Shown in pieces: positions 46,201 to 53,741 of a stretch of 64,000 nt of DNA. The stretch's first letter is position 1; each line of letters opens with the position of its first letter. Position numbers and translations under genes: made by a program. The stretch is from Cupriavidus taiwanensis LMG 19424 (GTDB taxonomy: Bacteria > Pseudomonadota > Gammaproteobacteria > Burkholderiales > Burkholderiaceae): the NCBI RefSeq assembly GCF_000069785.1, contig NC_010528.1, positions 2,418,001 through 2,482,000 of the forward strand. The letters run 5' to 3'. The notes below the pieces were generated by a model. It worked only from the letters and a program-made list of their open reading frames with translations, did not search any database and was not told where the DNA came from.

Positions 46201-46597
46201 GCAGCCCTTCCTGCATGCCGAAGGTGAAGCGGGACACCACCGCGCCGGTCTGGTTGTCGCCGTTCGCGCCCTCGGCCGTGTCGCCGTTGGTAAGCCGCAG
46301 CGCGCCGTAGCCCGCGGCATCCGGCACGGTGCCGCTGGCGCCCCCCACCAGCTTCGAATTGCGGTCCCGGTAGTAGGTGAAGCTGGATGTGGCGCAGCCC
46401 GGAATCGAGCCGGTGCCGTTGCCTGCGGTCAGGCACGCGCCATTCAGCGCCACCCAGTCGTAAGAGGACGCAGCGCCGTTGAGGTTGTCCTGGATCACCA
46501 GCGCATGCGCCTGGCCCGCCAGGACCGCGTTGACGAGGGCGCTGACGGCGGCGCTCACGACGGCGGGAATGCCAGCGAGGCGTGGAGGTTGGCTCAT
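43211..46597 (-). CDS. pilY1: PilY1-type pilus-tip adhesin with lectin-like N-terminal half
   Basis: 1128-aa secreted protein: signal peptide to about residue 33, an N-terminal domain (about 35-230) with strands GADGISFYLADGS, GGLGGSLGYS and GGYIGIGIDEFGNFS that look like an L-type lectin/concanavalin-A-like fold, a linker region, then the PilY1 C-terminal beta-propeller (about 600-1110; VYVGANDGLLHGF, LYALDVTDPERFGD). A calcium loop DLDGDHITD is at about residue 816. No von Willebrand A domain. The TGATG junction couples it to pilX. Acts at the pilus tip in adhesion and extension. Confidence 0.85.
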   Translation of the reverse strand: MSQPPRLAGIPAVVSAAVSALVNAVLAGQAHALVIQDNLNGAASSYDWVALNGACLTAGNGTGSIPGCATSSFTYYRDRNSKLVGGASGTVPDAAGYGALRLTNGDTAEGANGDNQTGAVVSRFTFGMQEGLQVTFSTVTYGGDNLRGTGADGISFYLADGSKSPTVGGLGGSLGYSCSNVNGAYDGVAGGYIGIGIDEFGNFSNKADNTDSGPAFQANRISVRGSGDTNWAGLRAAYPAYYPDSLSASKRAQAVQNTCARGYVQDWSSGKDGGDVKGRRLAYNYRMLGISDLPDKIANQQAVSKPTRARGIPIVYSLKLTQNGLLSMSYSYNGGAATPVITDQDITQANGPVPASLRFGFAAGTGSGSNVHEITCFKAEPVGQSSSSAGTNVQQSARVEAGSQVYLAYYHPTNWWGELSAQNLLYDPVTDSVSIATVANWNAHCTLTGGHCAATGTPVVAQAPDSRKILTWSGSAGIPLRWDTNLPAALKARLTAGDATPGGDRLDYLRGDRSKELTAAGAGLFRKRTGVLGDIIDSSPAWVGAPSSPYSGPWTDALYKRASPAEPAGSYDAFRQARAQRLNVVYVGANDGLLHGFRSGYYNAAGAFVGNDANKPNDGREVLAYMPGAVIDTIHSTNAALAYSSPQYVHNLFVDATPGTGDLYYDGAWHTWLVGGLGPGANRGGPLASKTAIATGGALYALDVTDPERFGDTPAAASATVIGEWNNTLQCTGDSACGDNLGSTYGTPVIRRLHNGQWAVLFGNGLNSKSGSAGLFIMLVDPADGSRSFRYLGTGYGPQQDPAGAGSRNGIAYVTPADLDGDHITDYVYAGDVFGNLWRFDLTSDNPDHWRASSSPLMQTGGKPITTRVAVGSVPGTGTGAAAMPRVVVAFGTGRRLEQTQGSEAVFEPGGQGLYGVWDWDMAAWNAVAGAQARYASLASATQPLSGANLTQQSITAEGRAAGSTVTVRTVSANKVCWQGSTACASGNNKYGWQLPLPAATREQVIYNPVIAYGMVIVNTTIPPGSALSQALSCNAEVPSGFTMGVSMGSGGAAAQSFFSSTNSSTFPLLNNGIVSGIGLSGTGTPSVVTAKKRPYLVQQTVGGSGAITQINPGANGAGARLNWIRLR

Positions 46598-47190
46598 CAC
46601 TCTTTCCCGAGGTCCTTGGTGCCGGCGCCAAGCTGGTAGGTGCTCTGCACCACCGCGGCAGTGCCGTCGCTGCCGCCGTAGCCGGCGCCGGTCACGCGGA
46701 ACAGCATCGACAGGCCATCCGGCGACAGGCCCAGATAGTGGATGTAGAGGCTGGGCGCGCGCGCATAGTTGATGTCGGTGCCGTTCAGGCCGCCGGGGCT
46801 GCCGGCCGTCGCAAGGCGCATCGACGGCGGCAGATAATCCGCCCGCGCCGGCGTCCACGGCAGGTTGGCCGGGTCTGCCAGCGCGTTCGCGCAGACCTGC
46901 AGGTTGGCCGGGTCGTTGGCGTCGATCACGGTGTTGCAGGCGGCGCCGGCGGAGCCGTTGCCCTGCCCCAGCCACCACTCGCCGTACTGCAGCGCGCCCT
47001 GCGCGGCCTCGAACGCGCGCTGCTTCTCGCGGGTGTTGCCGGCGATCTTCTCCTGCAGGCCGAAGCCGCGGAACATCGTCACCGACAGCAGCGACAGGAT
47101 CAGCAGGAACAGCAGGCCGATGATCAGGACATAGCCGCGCGGCGCGGCGCCTGAGCCGACGCGGAAACGGGCGGGCTGGGCGCTTGTCAT
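46597..47190 (-). CDS. pilX: minor pilin PilX
   Basis: 197-aa PilX: residues 19-42 are GYVLIIGLLFLLILSLLSV, the usual degenerate prepilin segment with no Glu5, then QEKIAGNTREKQRAFEAAQGAL, the PilX signature. PilX belongs to the tip-priming complex with FimT/U, PilV, PilW and PilY1. ATG 47190 overlaps the pilW stop (ATGA); its stop overlaps pilY1. Confidence 0.85.
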   Translation of the reverse strand: MTSAQPARFRVGSGAAPRGYVLIIGLLFLLILSLLSVTMFRGFGLQEKIAGNTREKQRAFEAAQGALQYGEWWLGQGNGSAGAACNTVIDANDPANLQVCANALADPANLPWTPARADYLPPSMRLATAGSPGGLNGTDINYARAPSLYIHYLGLSPDGLSMLFRVTGAGYGGSDGTAAVVQSTYQLGAGTKDLGKE

Positions 47191-47930
47191 GGTCGGTTCA
47201 TCAGGCTGATGGTCTGGGTCCAGCCGAGCGTCGCCGGCTGCCCGGGCTGACCGGCAAAGGGATTGGCAAAGGTCAGCGTCACGCGCGCGCTGCGCACCTG
47301 GCTCCACAGCGCGCCGGCGGTGACTGCGCTGGCGCTCAGGTAGGTGTCGACGTTGCCGCCGTTGCCGGTGTCGGTGCCGTAGCGCACCCGCAGCGCGGTG
47401 ATGCCGCCGGCCAGCGGCACCGGCGCGCCGCCATTGACCGCGCAGGTCAGCTCGTTGGCGGCATTGACCGCAAAGGTGTTGAGGTAGGCGGCACTGGCGC
47501 CCGAGGTATTGGCCGCGCCCTGGCAGTTCATGATGCCGTCGCCACTGGCGGTGACAAAGCGCGCCGTCAGCGTATCGCTGGCCCCGTCGGCGCCGGACTG
47601 GCCGACGATGGCCTGCCCCGCGACGAAATCACCGAAGGCATTGCCCGCCAGCGCCGGCAGCGCGTCCGCCGCGACCTGGTTCAACGGATCGGGAAAGTAC
47701 CCGGCCGACTGCACCGTGTTGGCCAGCATCGTCATCACCAGGCGCTCGCTGTCCTGGAGCGCGGCCAGCCGCTCCTGGTCGCGCACGGTGCCGCGCAGGT
47801 TGAGGAACACCGTCATCAGCGCCGCCAGCATGAACAGCGCGATCACCATGGCCACCAGCACCTCGACCAGCGAGACACCGGCCTGCATGCATCGGTACCT
47901 GCGGCGCGGGATTCGAAGGAGGACGCTCAT
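47187..47930 (-). CDS. pilW: minor pilin PilW
   Basis: 247-aa prepilin: leader ends at QAG, then VSLVEVLVAMVIALFMLAAL with Glu5, and a long globular domain with Cys pair (IMNCQGAA and ELTCAVNG). Matches PilW by order and size. Both ends are ATGA overlaps with pilV and pilX, so the operon is tightly coupled. An AAGGAGG binding site precedes the start. Confidence 0.85.
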   Translation of the reverse strand: MSVLLRIPRRRYRCMQAGVSLVEVLVAMVIALFMLAALMTVFLNLRGTVRDQERLAALQDSERLVMTMLANTVQSAGYFPDPLNQVAADALPALAGNAFGDFVAGQAIVGQSGADGASDTLTARFVTASGDGIMNCQGAANTSGASAAYLNTFAVNAANELTCAVNGGAPVPLAGGITALRVRYGTDTGNGGNVDTYLSASAVTAGALWSQVRSARVTLTFANPFAGQPGQPATLGWTQTISLMNRP

Positions 47931-48490
47931 GGCTGGACGTGCAGTGTCAGGCTTTGCGTGGCCGCCATGGCCGAGGTCTGCGCCGCGGTGGTCTGGTTGT
48001 AGGCCAGGTAGTGCTCGCTCCAGGTGGCGGTGAGGCTGCAGCGGATCGGGCGCGTGATGTCGTTGCTGCAGTTGACCGTGGCTGCGTAGGTGGGAAAGTG
48101 CGCCGCCATCTCCGCGGCCCAGTGCTGCACGTCGTAGGCCGCCATCTGGATCGGCGTGCAGGCCGCGCTGGCGCAGTCCGGAGCCTGGGCGCTGAGCGCC
48201 CCGGTGCTGTCCGTGACCGTCGCGCCGGACAACGTGAACGTCTGCGGCGCCGTGCCGGCCGCCCAGAAGCCGCGGTTGCCGTGCATCGCCGCGGCCAGGC
48301 TTTCCAGTTGCAGCGCCACCAGCGAACGCCCGCGCGCGATCTGCGTATTGGCCAGCGACGCCGCCTGCATCTTGGCCAGGCCGAGCAGGCCCACCGAGGT
48401 GATCACCAGCGTGATCAGTACCTCGATCAGCGAAAGTCCGCGCGCCATGCGGCGCCGGCGCAGGCTGCGGCTCCGTACAGTCACAGGCAT
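47927..48490 (-). CDS. pilV: minor pilin PilV
   Basis: 187-aa prepilin: basic leader MPVTVRSRSLRRRRMARG, mature LSLIEVLITLVITSVGLLGLA typical of PilV, then globular part with Cys residues at PDCASAACTP and NCSNDITRPIRC. The start at 48490 overlaps fimT by ten bases. An alternative start at the internal Met before ARG would give a very short leader. Confidence 0.83.
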   Translation of the reverse strand: MPVTVRSRSLRRRRMARGLSLIEVLITLVITSVGLLGLAKMQAASLANTQIARGRSLVALQLESLAAAMHGNRGFWAAGTAPQTFTLSGATVTDSTGALSAQAPDCASAACTPIQMAAYDVQHWAAEMAAHFPTYAATVNCSNDITRPIRCSLTATWSEHYLAYNQTTAAQTSAMAATQSLTLHVQP

Positions 48491-49074
48491 GCGCCCTCCC
48501 CGGCGCGCTGGATGGTCTGCCGGCCAGCGATGTTGATGGCGATGCAGCGCGTGGCATCGGCGGCCACCGGGCTGGTGCGCAGCGTCATGGTGAGGGCGCC
48601 GCCGGGCAGCACGGCAAAGCCATCGCGGTTGTAGGTCAGGAAGGCCGCGCCGGCGGGCGTGGTGAAGGTGTCGGTGGCGGACCAGCCGGCGCGGTAGTGC
48701 AGCACCTCGTCGGCCGGCGGCGCAGCGTCGACCGTGCCCGACCCATTGCGGTCGACGAACGCGATCCAGCCGCGTGCCCAGTTGCCGGTGCCCAGGCACG
48801 CCGTGCCATTGCCGGACGGGCACACGCTGACCGGCAAGCCGCGCTTGACGGCCTCGCTGCGCGCGAGCTGCAAGGTGCCGACCATCGACTGGATTTCGCT
48901 GTCCACCCGGCTGGTGCGCAGCAGCGAGACGAACGAAGGCGTGCCGATCGCGGCCAGGATCGCCACCATGACCACCACCGCCATCAGCTCGACCAGCGTC
49001 AGCCCGCGGCAGCGACGCAGGTTGCCGCGAATGCCGCGGCAAACGACGCGCACAGGCATGCCCGGGCCGGGCAT
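48481..49074 (-). CDS. FimT/GspH-type minor pilin
   Basis: About 197 aa. Leader ends RRCRG, mature LTLVELMAVVVMVAILAAIGTPSF with Glu5, then the GspH/FimT domain (ARSEAVKRGLPVSVCPSG, WARGWIAFVDRNGSG). First gene of the left operon. Several in-frame ATGs exist (49134, 49074, 49059) and none has a good ribosome binding site; I chose the middle one. Likely part of the pilus priming complex; FimT members can also bind DNA in natural transformation. Confidence 0.8.
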   Translation of the reverse strand: MPGPGMPVRVVCRGIRGNLRRCRGLTLVELMAVVVMVAILAAIGTPSFVSLLRTSRVDSEIQSMVGTLQLARSEAVKRGLPVSVCPSGNGTACLGTGNWARGWIAFVDRNGSGTVDAAPPADEVLHYRAGWSATDTFTTPAGAAFLTYNRDGFAVLPGGALTMTLRTSPVAADATRCIAINIAGRQTIQRAGEGACL

Positions 49075-49586
49075 GGCCACATCGAGGTGAAGGCGGGGAG
49101 GCGCGGTGTCGCGAAGGCGAACCGTCGCCGGCATGTCAGCGCGCGGGCAGAGGTGCCGCCGCCAATGGACAAGGAACTGCCAGGATGACCCGATGCATGT
49201 TGACCCCCGATGAATGGCTTGTTATCCGGGCAAGGCACTCCGCTCTGACGGCGGAATGGCCAGCCCGCACCCGAAATTCTTGTTCTGTGCCTCGCTGCCG
49301 CCTGGAAGGCCTGGCAACGGGATGCCGCGAATAGCGTAATCGTTACGACTTTGCAACACCCGCGATAGTGGGGAATTTGATAATTCCTGTCAATTGCATC
49401 GCGGTGGGGACCGGCGGACAGCCGGCCAGTCGTTGGTCCGCCGCAACTGTCCGGCGCAAGCGTGGCGCTTGGCTTTGGCATGCCGGCGCTTAACACAATG
49501 GTGCGGATGGGCCCGCTTTACGTTTCGGCACGTTCGCCGCGGGGACGGATGGCTAACCTTGGTCCATCGCCTTCACAGCCCGTGCC
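49075..49586. other. intergenic region between the two divergent pilin operons
   Basis: About 450-510 bases without a gene. It holds the inverted repeats CGTAA-TCG-TTACG (49335-49347) and GGAATT-TGAT-AATTCC (49372-49387), the latter inside a minus-strand promoter described separately. For the plus-strand operon no clear sigma70 or -24/-12 promoter was found. Confidence 0.55.
49365..49393 (-). promoter_or_regulatory. candidate promoter of the left pilin operon with operator in the spacer
   Basis: On the minus strand TTGACA (49393-49388), 17-bp spacer, CACTAT (49370-49365). The spacer is almost exactly the inverted repeat GGAATT-TGAT-AATTCC. The -35 is perfect; the -10 matches only 3 of 6, which suits an activator- or repressor-controlled promoter. 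Regulator unknown. Confidence 0.5.
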
Positions 49587-49907
49587 ATGCCCTCACCAGC
49601 AAACCGGCGCCGAACGCCACCCAACTCCACGCCGCAACCCAGGCTCCAGCGCGCCCACGCCCTGATCGAAGCGCTTGGCGCCTTGTCGATCGTCGTTGCC
49701 GGACTGCTGCCGATGGCGCTCGCCGGCACCACCGGCGTGGGCTGGCTGCGCCAGCTGGAACGCCTGGCACAGGCCACGCGCAGCGCGGCCGACGATGCCG
49801 AACTGGGCCGCTGCGCGGCGCCGCTGGCCATTGCGGTCGCCGCCATCGTGCCGATGGCTGACGCCGGCGGCTGCCTGCCGGCCGGGGCAACATGGGCGCA
49901 CCCATGA
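49587..49907 (+). CDS. short PilV-like minor pilin
   Basis: 106-aa prepilin-like protein opening the right pilin operon. After a basic leader the hydrophobic segment reads ALIEALGALSIVVAGLLPMALAG, which keeps the Leu-Ile-Glu of PilV, but the residue before the cleavage site is Ala instead of Gly (RAHALIE). Only about 60 residues of globular domain remain, with one Cys pair (RCAAP, GGCLP). Stop overlaps the next ATG. Either a small PilV or a pilin in decay. Confidence 0.7.
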   Translation: MPSPANRRRTPPNSTPQPRLQRAHALIEALGALSIVVAGLLPMALAGTTGVGWLRQLERLAQATRSAADDAELGRCAAPLAIAVAAIVPMADAGGCLPAGATWAHP

Positions 49908-50842
49908 GCAGGCGCATCGATGCGCGCAGCCGGCGGATCCTTCCGCGTGGCTTCTCGCTGGTCGAACTGATGGTCGGCATGGCGCTGGGCCTGATCGCCG
50001 TGGCCGCTGCCGGCGCCGCCTTCCTGGCCACGCACGCAGCCTACCTCGCCACCACCGACCGCGTGGTGATCGAGGAACGCGGGCAGCGCGCACTGGCCAT
50101 TCTTTCCATGCTGCTGCGCCAGTCCGGATGGCCGGGCGAGCCTGTGTCCGAGATGGCCGGCACCGCCCTGCCCGCGGTCAGCGGCGCGGACAACTGCGGG
50201 CAACCCGCCGTGGCGGCCGTGCCCGCTTGCGCAAGGGCCGCCGTCGGCCAAAGCGATGCGCTGCTGGTCCGCTTCAGCGGCAGCGGCCGGCCCGCCGCGC
50301 CGGCGCAGCCGGACGAAACCATGACCGATTGCAGCGGCTATCCGCTCGCGGCGCGCGTGGCGGGCGCCGCCGCCACCGCCGGCTACGCCGCGGAGAACCT
50401 GCTGTATGTGGCGGCTGGCGCCGATGGCGTGCCGCAACTGCTGTGCCGGTATCCTGCCCGCCGCAACGGCGTCGTCGACGGCAGCGGCTGGACCTCGGGC
50501 GCGCTGCTGCGCGGCGTGGAATCGCTGCAATTGCGCTATGGGCTGGATATGGACCAGGACGGCCGTCCCGAGCGCTTCGAGACGGCCTCGGCCATGCCGC
50601 CGCTGGGCGAAGCCGCCTGGCAACGCGTGGTGGCGGTCCAGATCGCCATCGCGGTGCGGGGCGACCGGCCGGGCTCGGCCACGCTGGTCCGGGTCAGCGG
50701 CACCGACACGCCTGCGCTGCCCGGCACCGCAGCGGCAGACCTGCCGCCCGCTGCGTCGGCGCCGGCCGGCACGGCGCGCCGCGTGTTCGCCGCCACGGTA
50801 CGGCTGCGCAATGCGCCCCGTTGCGAGGAGACGCTGTGCTAG
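49904..50842 (+). CDS. PilW-like minor pilin, second copy
   Basis: 312-aa prepilin: leader to PRG, mature FSLVELMVGMALGLIAVAAAG with Glu5, long globular domain (ILSMLLRQSGWPGEP, LLRGVESLQLRYGLDMDQDG) that matches PilW. The ATG at 49904 is in an ATGA overlap with the previous gene; ATG 49892 is a possible alternative. Larger than the left copy (247 aa) and clearly diverged, so not a recent duplicate. Confidence 0.82.
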   Translation: MSRRIDARSRRILPRGFSLVELMVGMALGLIAVAAAGAAFLATHAAYLATTDRVVIEERGQRALAILSMLLRQSGWPGEPVSEMAGTALPAVSGADNCGQPAVAAVPACARAAVGQSDALLVRFSGSGRPAAPAQPDETMTDCSGYPLAARVAGAAATAGYAAENLLYVAAGADGVPQLLCRYPARRNGVVDGSGWTSGALLRGVESLQLRYGLDMDQDGRPERFETASAMPPLGEAAWQRVVAVQIAIAVRGDRPGSATLVRVSGTDTPALPGTAAADLPPAASAPAGTARRVFAATVRLRNAPRCEETLC

Positions 50843-51441
50843 CGCGCTGCCCGGCACGCTCGCGCCACACCGGCGCCGTCACGCTGCTGCTGTGCGGCAC
50901 CCTGCTGCTGATGGTGGTGCTGATCGCGGCCGCCACGCTGCACATGCTGCTGTCCGGCCGGCAGCTTGCCGTCATGCAGCGCGAACGTGAACTGGCCTTC
51001 CGCGCCGCCGAAGCCGCCCTGCGCGATGGCGAGGCCGACCTGCTCGCCGCCGCGGCGTCGCCGGACGCCCAGGACCGCCTGGCCCTGTGGCCGGAGCCGG
51101 GCCGCTGCGGCAGCGGCCGGCAGGCCGGGATCTGCCGGCCCGCCGCGGGCGGTCCGCCGGTGTGGCAACCATGGCTGCGCGTCGATGCGGACCTCGGCGC
51201 CATCGGCGTGCCACTGGGGCGCTTTACCGGCGCTACCCTGCAGGCGTCGCCGGCCGATGCCGCCGCCACGCCACAACCGCCGCGCTATGTCGCGGAGATC
51301 CTGGACGAAGCGCCGGCCGGCTACGGCGTGCCGGACCCCGCTGTCGCCACGGCTCCGGCGCCGCGGTTCCGGGTAACCGCCATCGGCTTCGGCCGCACCC
51401 ACGGCATACGCGCCGTGTTGCAAAGCGTGATCCAGCCATGA
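50836..51441 (+). CDS. PilX-like minor pilin, second copy
   Basis: 201-aa protein starting at a GTG (50836) preceded by GAGGAG and overlapping the pilW-like stop by 7 bases; no ATG fits. Hydrophobic segment GAVTLLLCGTLLLMVVLIAAATLHML without Glu5, then ERELAFRAAEAALRDGEADLL, the PilX signature. Its stop overlaps the ATG of the pilY1-like gene. Confidence 0.8.
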   Translation: MLARCPARSRHTGAVTLLLCGTLLLMVVLIAAATLHMLLSGRQLAVMQRERELAFRAAEAALRDGEADLLAAAASPDAQDRLALWPEPGRCGSGRQAGICRPAAGGPPVWQPWLRVDADLGAIGVPLGRFTGATLQASPADAAATPQPPRYVAEILDEAPAGYGVPDPAVATAPAPRFRVTAIGFGRTHGIRAVLQSVIQP

Positions 51442-53285
51442 TGCGCCTCGCCGCGCGCTGCGCGCTCTTCTGCCTTGCCTGTATCCTGGCTTCGGCGTGC
51501 CATGCCGCCGGGTCCGAAGCGGGCCGCCTGCCGCTGGCCTACCGAACCACGCCAGGCGCGTATCCATGGACCGGGCGCCTGTTTGACATCGGCTGGCAGG
51601 ACCTGGCCCAGGCACCGTCACCAGACTTGTGGGAGGCCGGCGATCGCCTGGACCGCCGGACGCTGCCATCGCGGCGGATATTCACCTATGCGGCAGCGGC
51701 TGGCGAGACGGCGCGAGCCATGCCGCTGCAGTGGGATGCTGCCACCGAAGCCTTGCGCATTGGAGACCGCGCCGCGGTGGACTGGCTGCGCGGTGACCGC
51801 ACGCAGGCCGGCCGGCGGCCGCGCGATACGCGCCTGGGCAGCGCGGCCGGCGCGCGCGTGCGGGTGGTGGCTCCGCCCGCATGGTCGCCCGGCAAGCCAG
51901 GCCACGCGGGCTTTCGGCTGCGCTACAGCCTGCGCCCGCACGTGGCCTGGCTGGGTACCCGCGACGGCCTGCTGCACGCATTCGATGCCGCGACCGGCGA
52001 GGAGCGCGCCGCCTACCTGCCGGGCGCGCTGCTGCCCTATGCCCTCGTCATGCCGGTCCCGGCTGCCCCGACGGTGCCGCCGCCATGCCCGCGTCCGGAC
52101 ACGCAGGACGTCACCATCCGCGGCGAATGGCGCACGGTCTTGCTGTGCGGCATCCCGGCCGATGCCGGGGCCGGCAACCCCGCGGCGGCATTCGTGCTTG
52201 ACGTCACCGATCCCGACGGGCAGATGCCGTTCTTGCCGATCTGGGAGGTACCCGCGAACGACGCCCTGCCACTGGCCGCGCGCGGGCCGGTACGCGCCGC
52301 GGGTATCCATGGTCCGGACGGCTTGCGCTGGTTCGCCGTCGTGATCCTCGATGCAGGTGCCAATGGCGCGGCAGGCGCTGCCCGCGCCGGACTTGCCTTG
52401 CTGCCACTGGACAAGCCCGCCGGCGCCGCCTGGGCGGGCCAGTACGCCATCCGCACCTTGCCGTTGCCTGAGCGCGATTGCCTGGGCGCCCCTGCGGCCA
52501 GTCAGCTCGTGGCGGTCAGCGTGCTAGCCGATGTCACCGGGGCCGCGCTCGTTGCCTACGCCACCGACGATGCCGGCCAGCTCTGGCGCTTGCCGCTCGC
52601 CGACACGCCGCAGGCCGGGGCCGCCCCTGCCGCGGCATGCGTGCACCGGATGCAGGTGTCCGCGCAAACGGCCCGGGAAGAAGCCCCCGTGTTGCTCGGA
52701 TCGCCGGCCGCGCCCGTGGTGATCTACGGCGCCGGCAACGAACTGGCAGCGGTGCCCGATGACCTTGCCACACGCAGCCCCACACGCAGCGCCACATCGC
52801 GCCCGCTGCGGCAGGTCGCGACCGAGGTCGCCGGCCACGGCCATATCCTGCGCGCGACCGCGGGCGGTGCGCAGGATGCCGGCTGGCGCCTGACCCTGCC
52901 CCATGCCGGCGAACAGGTGGTCGAGCTCCAGCCGGTATTCCCGGGTTACCTGCTGTTCGTGACACGCACGCCCGACGGCGCGCAGCGCAGCTACCTAGTG
53001 CTGGCCGCAACCGGGGAATCCATCGCCCGGCTCAGCACCGGCGAGCGCCTGCCCGTGGCAACCGGCCAGTTGCTGCCGCCGGACGCCAGCGTGTTCGCGA
53101 CGCTCGCTGAATTGCCCGGCACGCCGGCACCAGCCGGCGGCACCGGGCACCAGGCGTTCTCGCTCTCGGTATGGTCGGCCACGGGCAACACCGTCACGCG
53201 TGTCGCGCAGACGCTGGCCACGCGCCGCACCGGGCGCCTGCGCTGGCGCGAGATCGTCGGCCCGGCAAGGGAGGATCCACCATGA
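51438..53285 (+). CDS. short PilY1-like propeller protein without the N-terminal adhesin half
   Basis: 615-aa secreted protein: signal peptide to about residue 23 (CLACILASACHAAG), then directly the PilY1 beta-propeller (VAWLGTRDGLLHAFDAATGEE, AFVLDVTDPDG). The lectin-like N-terminal half of the left copy is missing. The loop matching the calcium site reads ADVTGAALVAYATDD at about residue 367, with the spaced Asp residues lost. ATGA overlaps at both ends. It may be a structural tip protein without adhesin or calcium control. Confidence 0.82.
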   Translation: MMRLAARCALFCLACILASACHAAGSEAGRLPLAYRTTPGAYPWTGRLFDIGWQDLAQAPSPDLWEAGDRLDRRTLPSRRIFTYAAAAGETARAMPLQWDAATEALRIGDRAAVDWLRGDRTQAGRRPRDTRLGSAAGARVRVVAPPAWSPGKPGHAGFRLRYSLRPHVAWLGTRDGLLHAFDAATGEERAAYLPGALLPYALVMPVPAAPTVPPPCPRPDTQDVTIRGEWRTVLLCGIPADAGAGNPAAAFVLDVTDPDGQMPFLPIWEVPANDALPLAARGPVRAAGIHGPDGLRWFAVVILDAGANGAAGAARAGLALLPLDKPAGAAWAGQYAIRTLPLPERDCLGAPAASQLVAVSVLADVTGAALVAYATDDAGQLWRLPLADTPQAGAAPAAACVHRMQVSAQTAREEAPVLLGSPAAPVVIYGAGNELAAVPDDLATRSPTRSATSRPLRQVATEVAGHGHILRATAGGAQDAGWRLTLPHAGEQVVELQPVFPGYLLFVTRTPDGAQRSYLVLAATGESIARLSTGERLPVATGQLLPPDASVFATLAELPGTPAPAGGTGHQAFSLSVWSATGNTVTRVAQTLATRRTGRLRWREIVGPAREDPP

Positions 53286-53737
53286 TGACCCTGGCACCGG
53301 CTTGCCGGCGCATGCATGGCTTCAGCCTGATCGAGCTGGTCGCCGCACTGGCCGTGCTGGCCATCCTCGCGGCCATCGCCGTGCCCGCGTGGCACCGCCA
53401 TCTGGCGCGAGGCTGGCGCGCGCAAGCCCGCGCCGCGCTGAGCGGCGCGATGCTGCAACTGGAGCGGCACGCGCTAGAGGCCACAACCTTTGCCGTCGCG
53501 CCCGGGTCTGACCTGGTTGCGGGCGACTGGCCCCTGCGCGTGCCAGCCAGCGGCACGGTGCGCCATCTGGTGAGTGCCGGCGCCTGCCCGCAAGCCACGC
53601 TGGAAACCTGCGTCGAACTCCGTGCGGCGCCGCAAGCCGCCGATCCCGAATGCGGAACGCTGATCCTGCGCAGCACCGGCCAGTGGCTGGCACAACCCGA
53701 TGGCACGGTGCCGCAGCCGTTGCCGCCCCATTGCTGA
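53282..53737 (+). CDS. PilE-like minor pilin, second copy
   Basis: 151-aa prepilin: leader MMTLAPACRRMHG, mature FSLIELVAALAVLAILAAIAVP with Glu5, globular domain with Cys pairs (GACPQATLETCVEL, DPECGTLI). Equivalent in place to the gene at 42747 after pilY1. ATG overlaps the pilY1-like stop. Confidence 0.83.
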   Translation: MMTLAPACRRMHGFSLIELVAALAVLAILAAIAVPAWHRHLARGWRAQARAALSGAMLQLERHALEATTFAVAPGSDLVAGDWPLRVPASGTVRHLVSAGACPQATLETCVELRAAPQAADPECGTLILRSTGQWLAQPDGTVPQPLPPHC

Positions 53738-53741
53738 GGCC

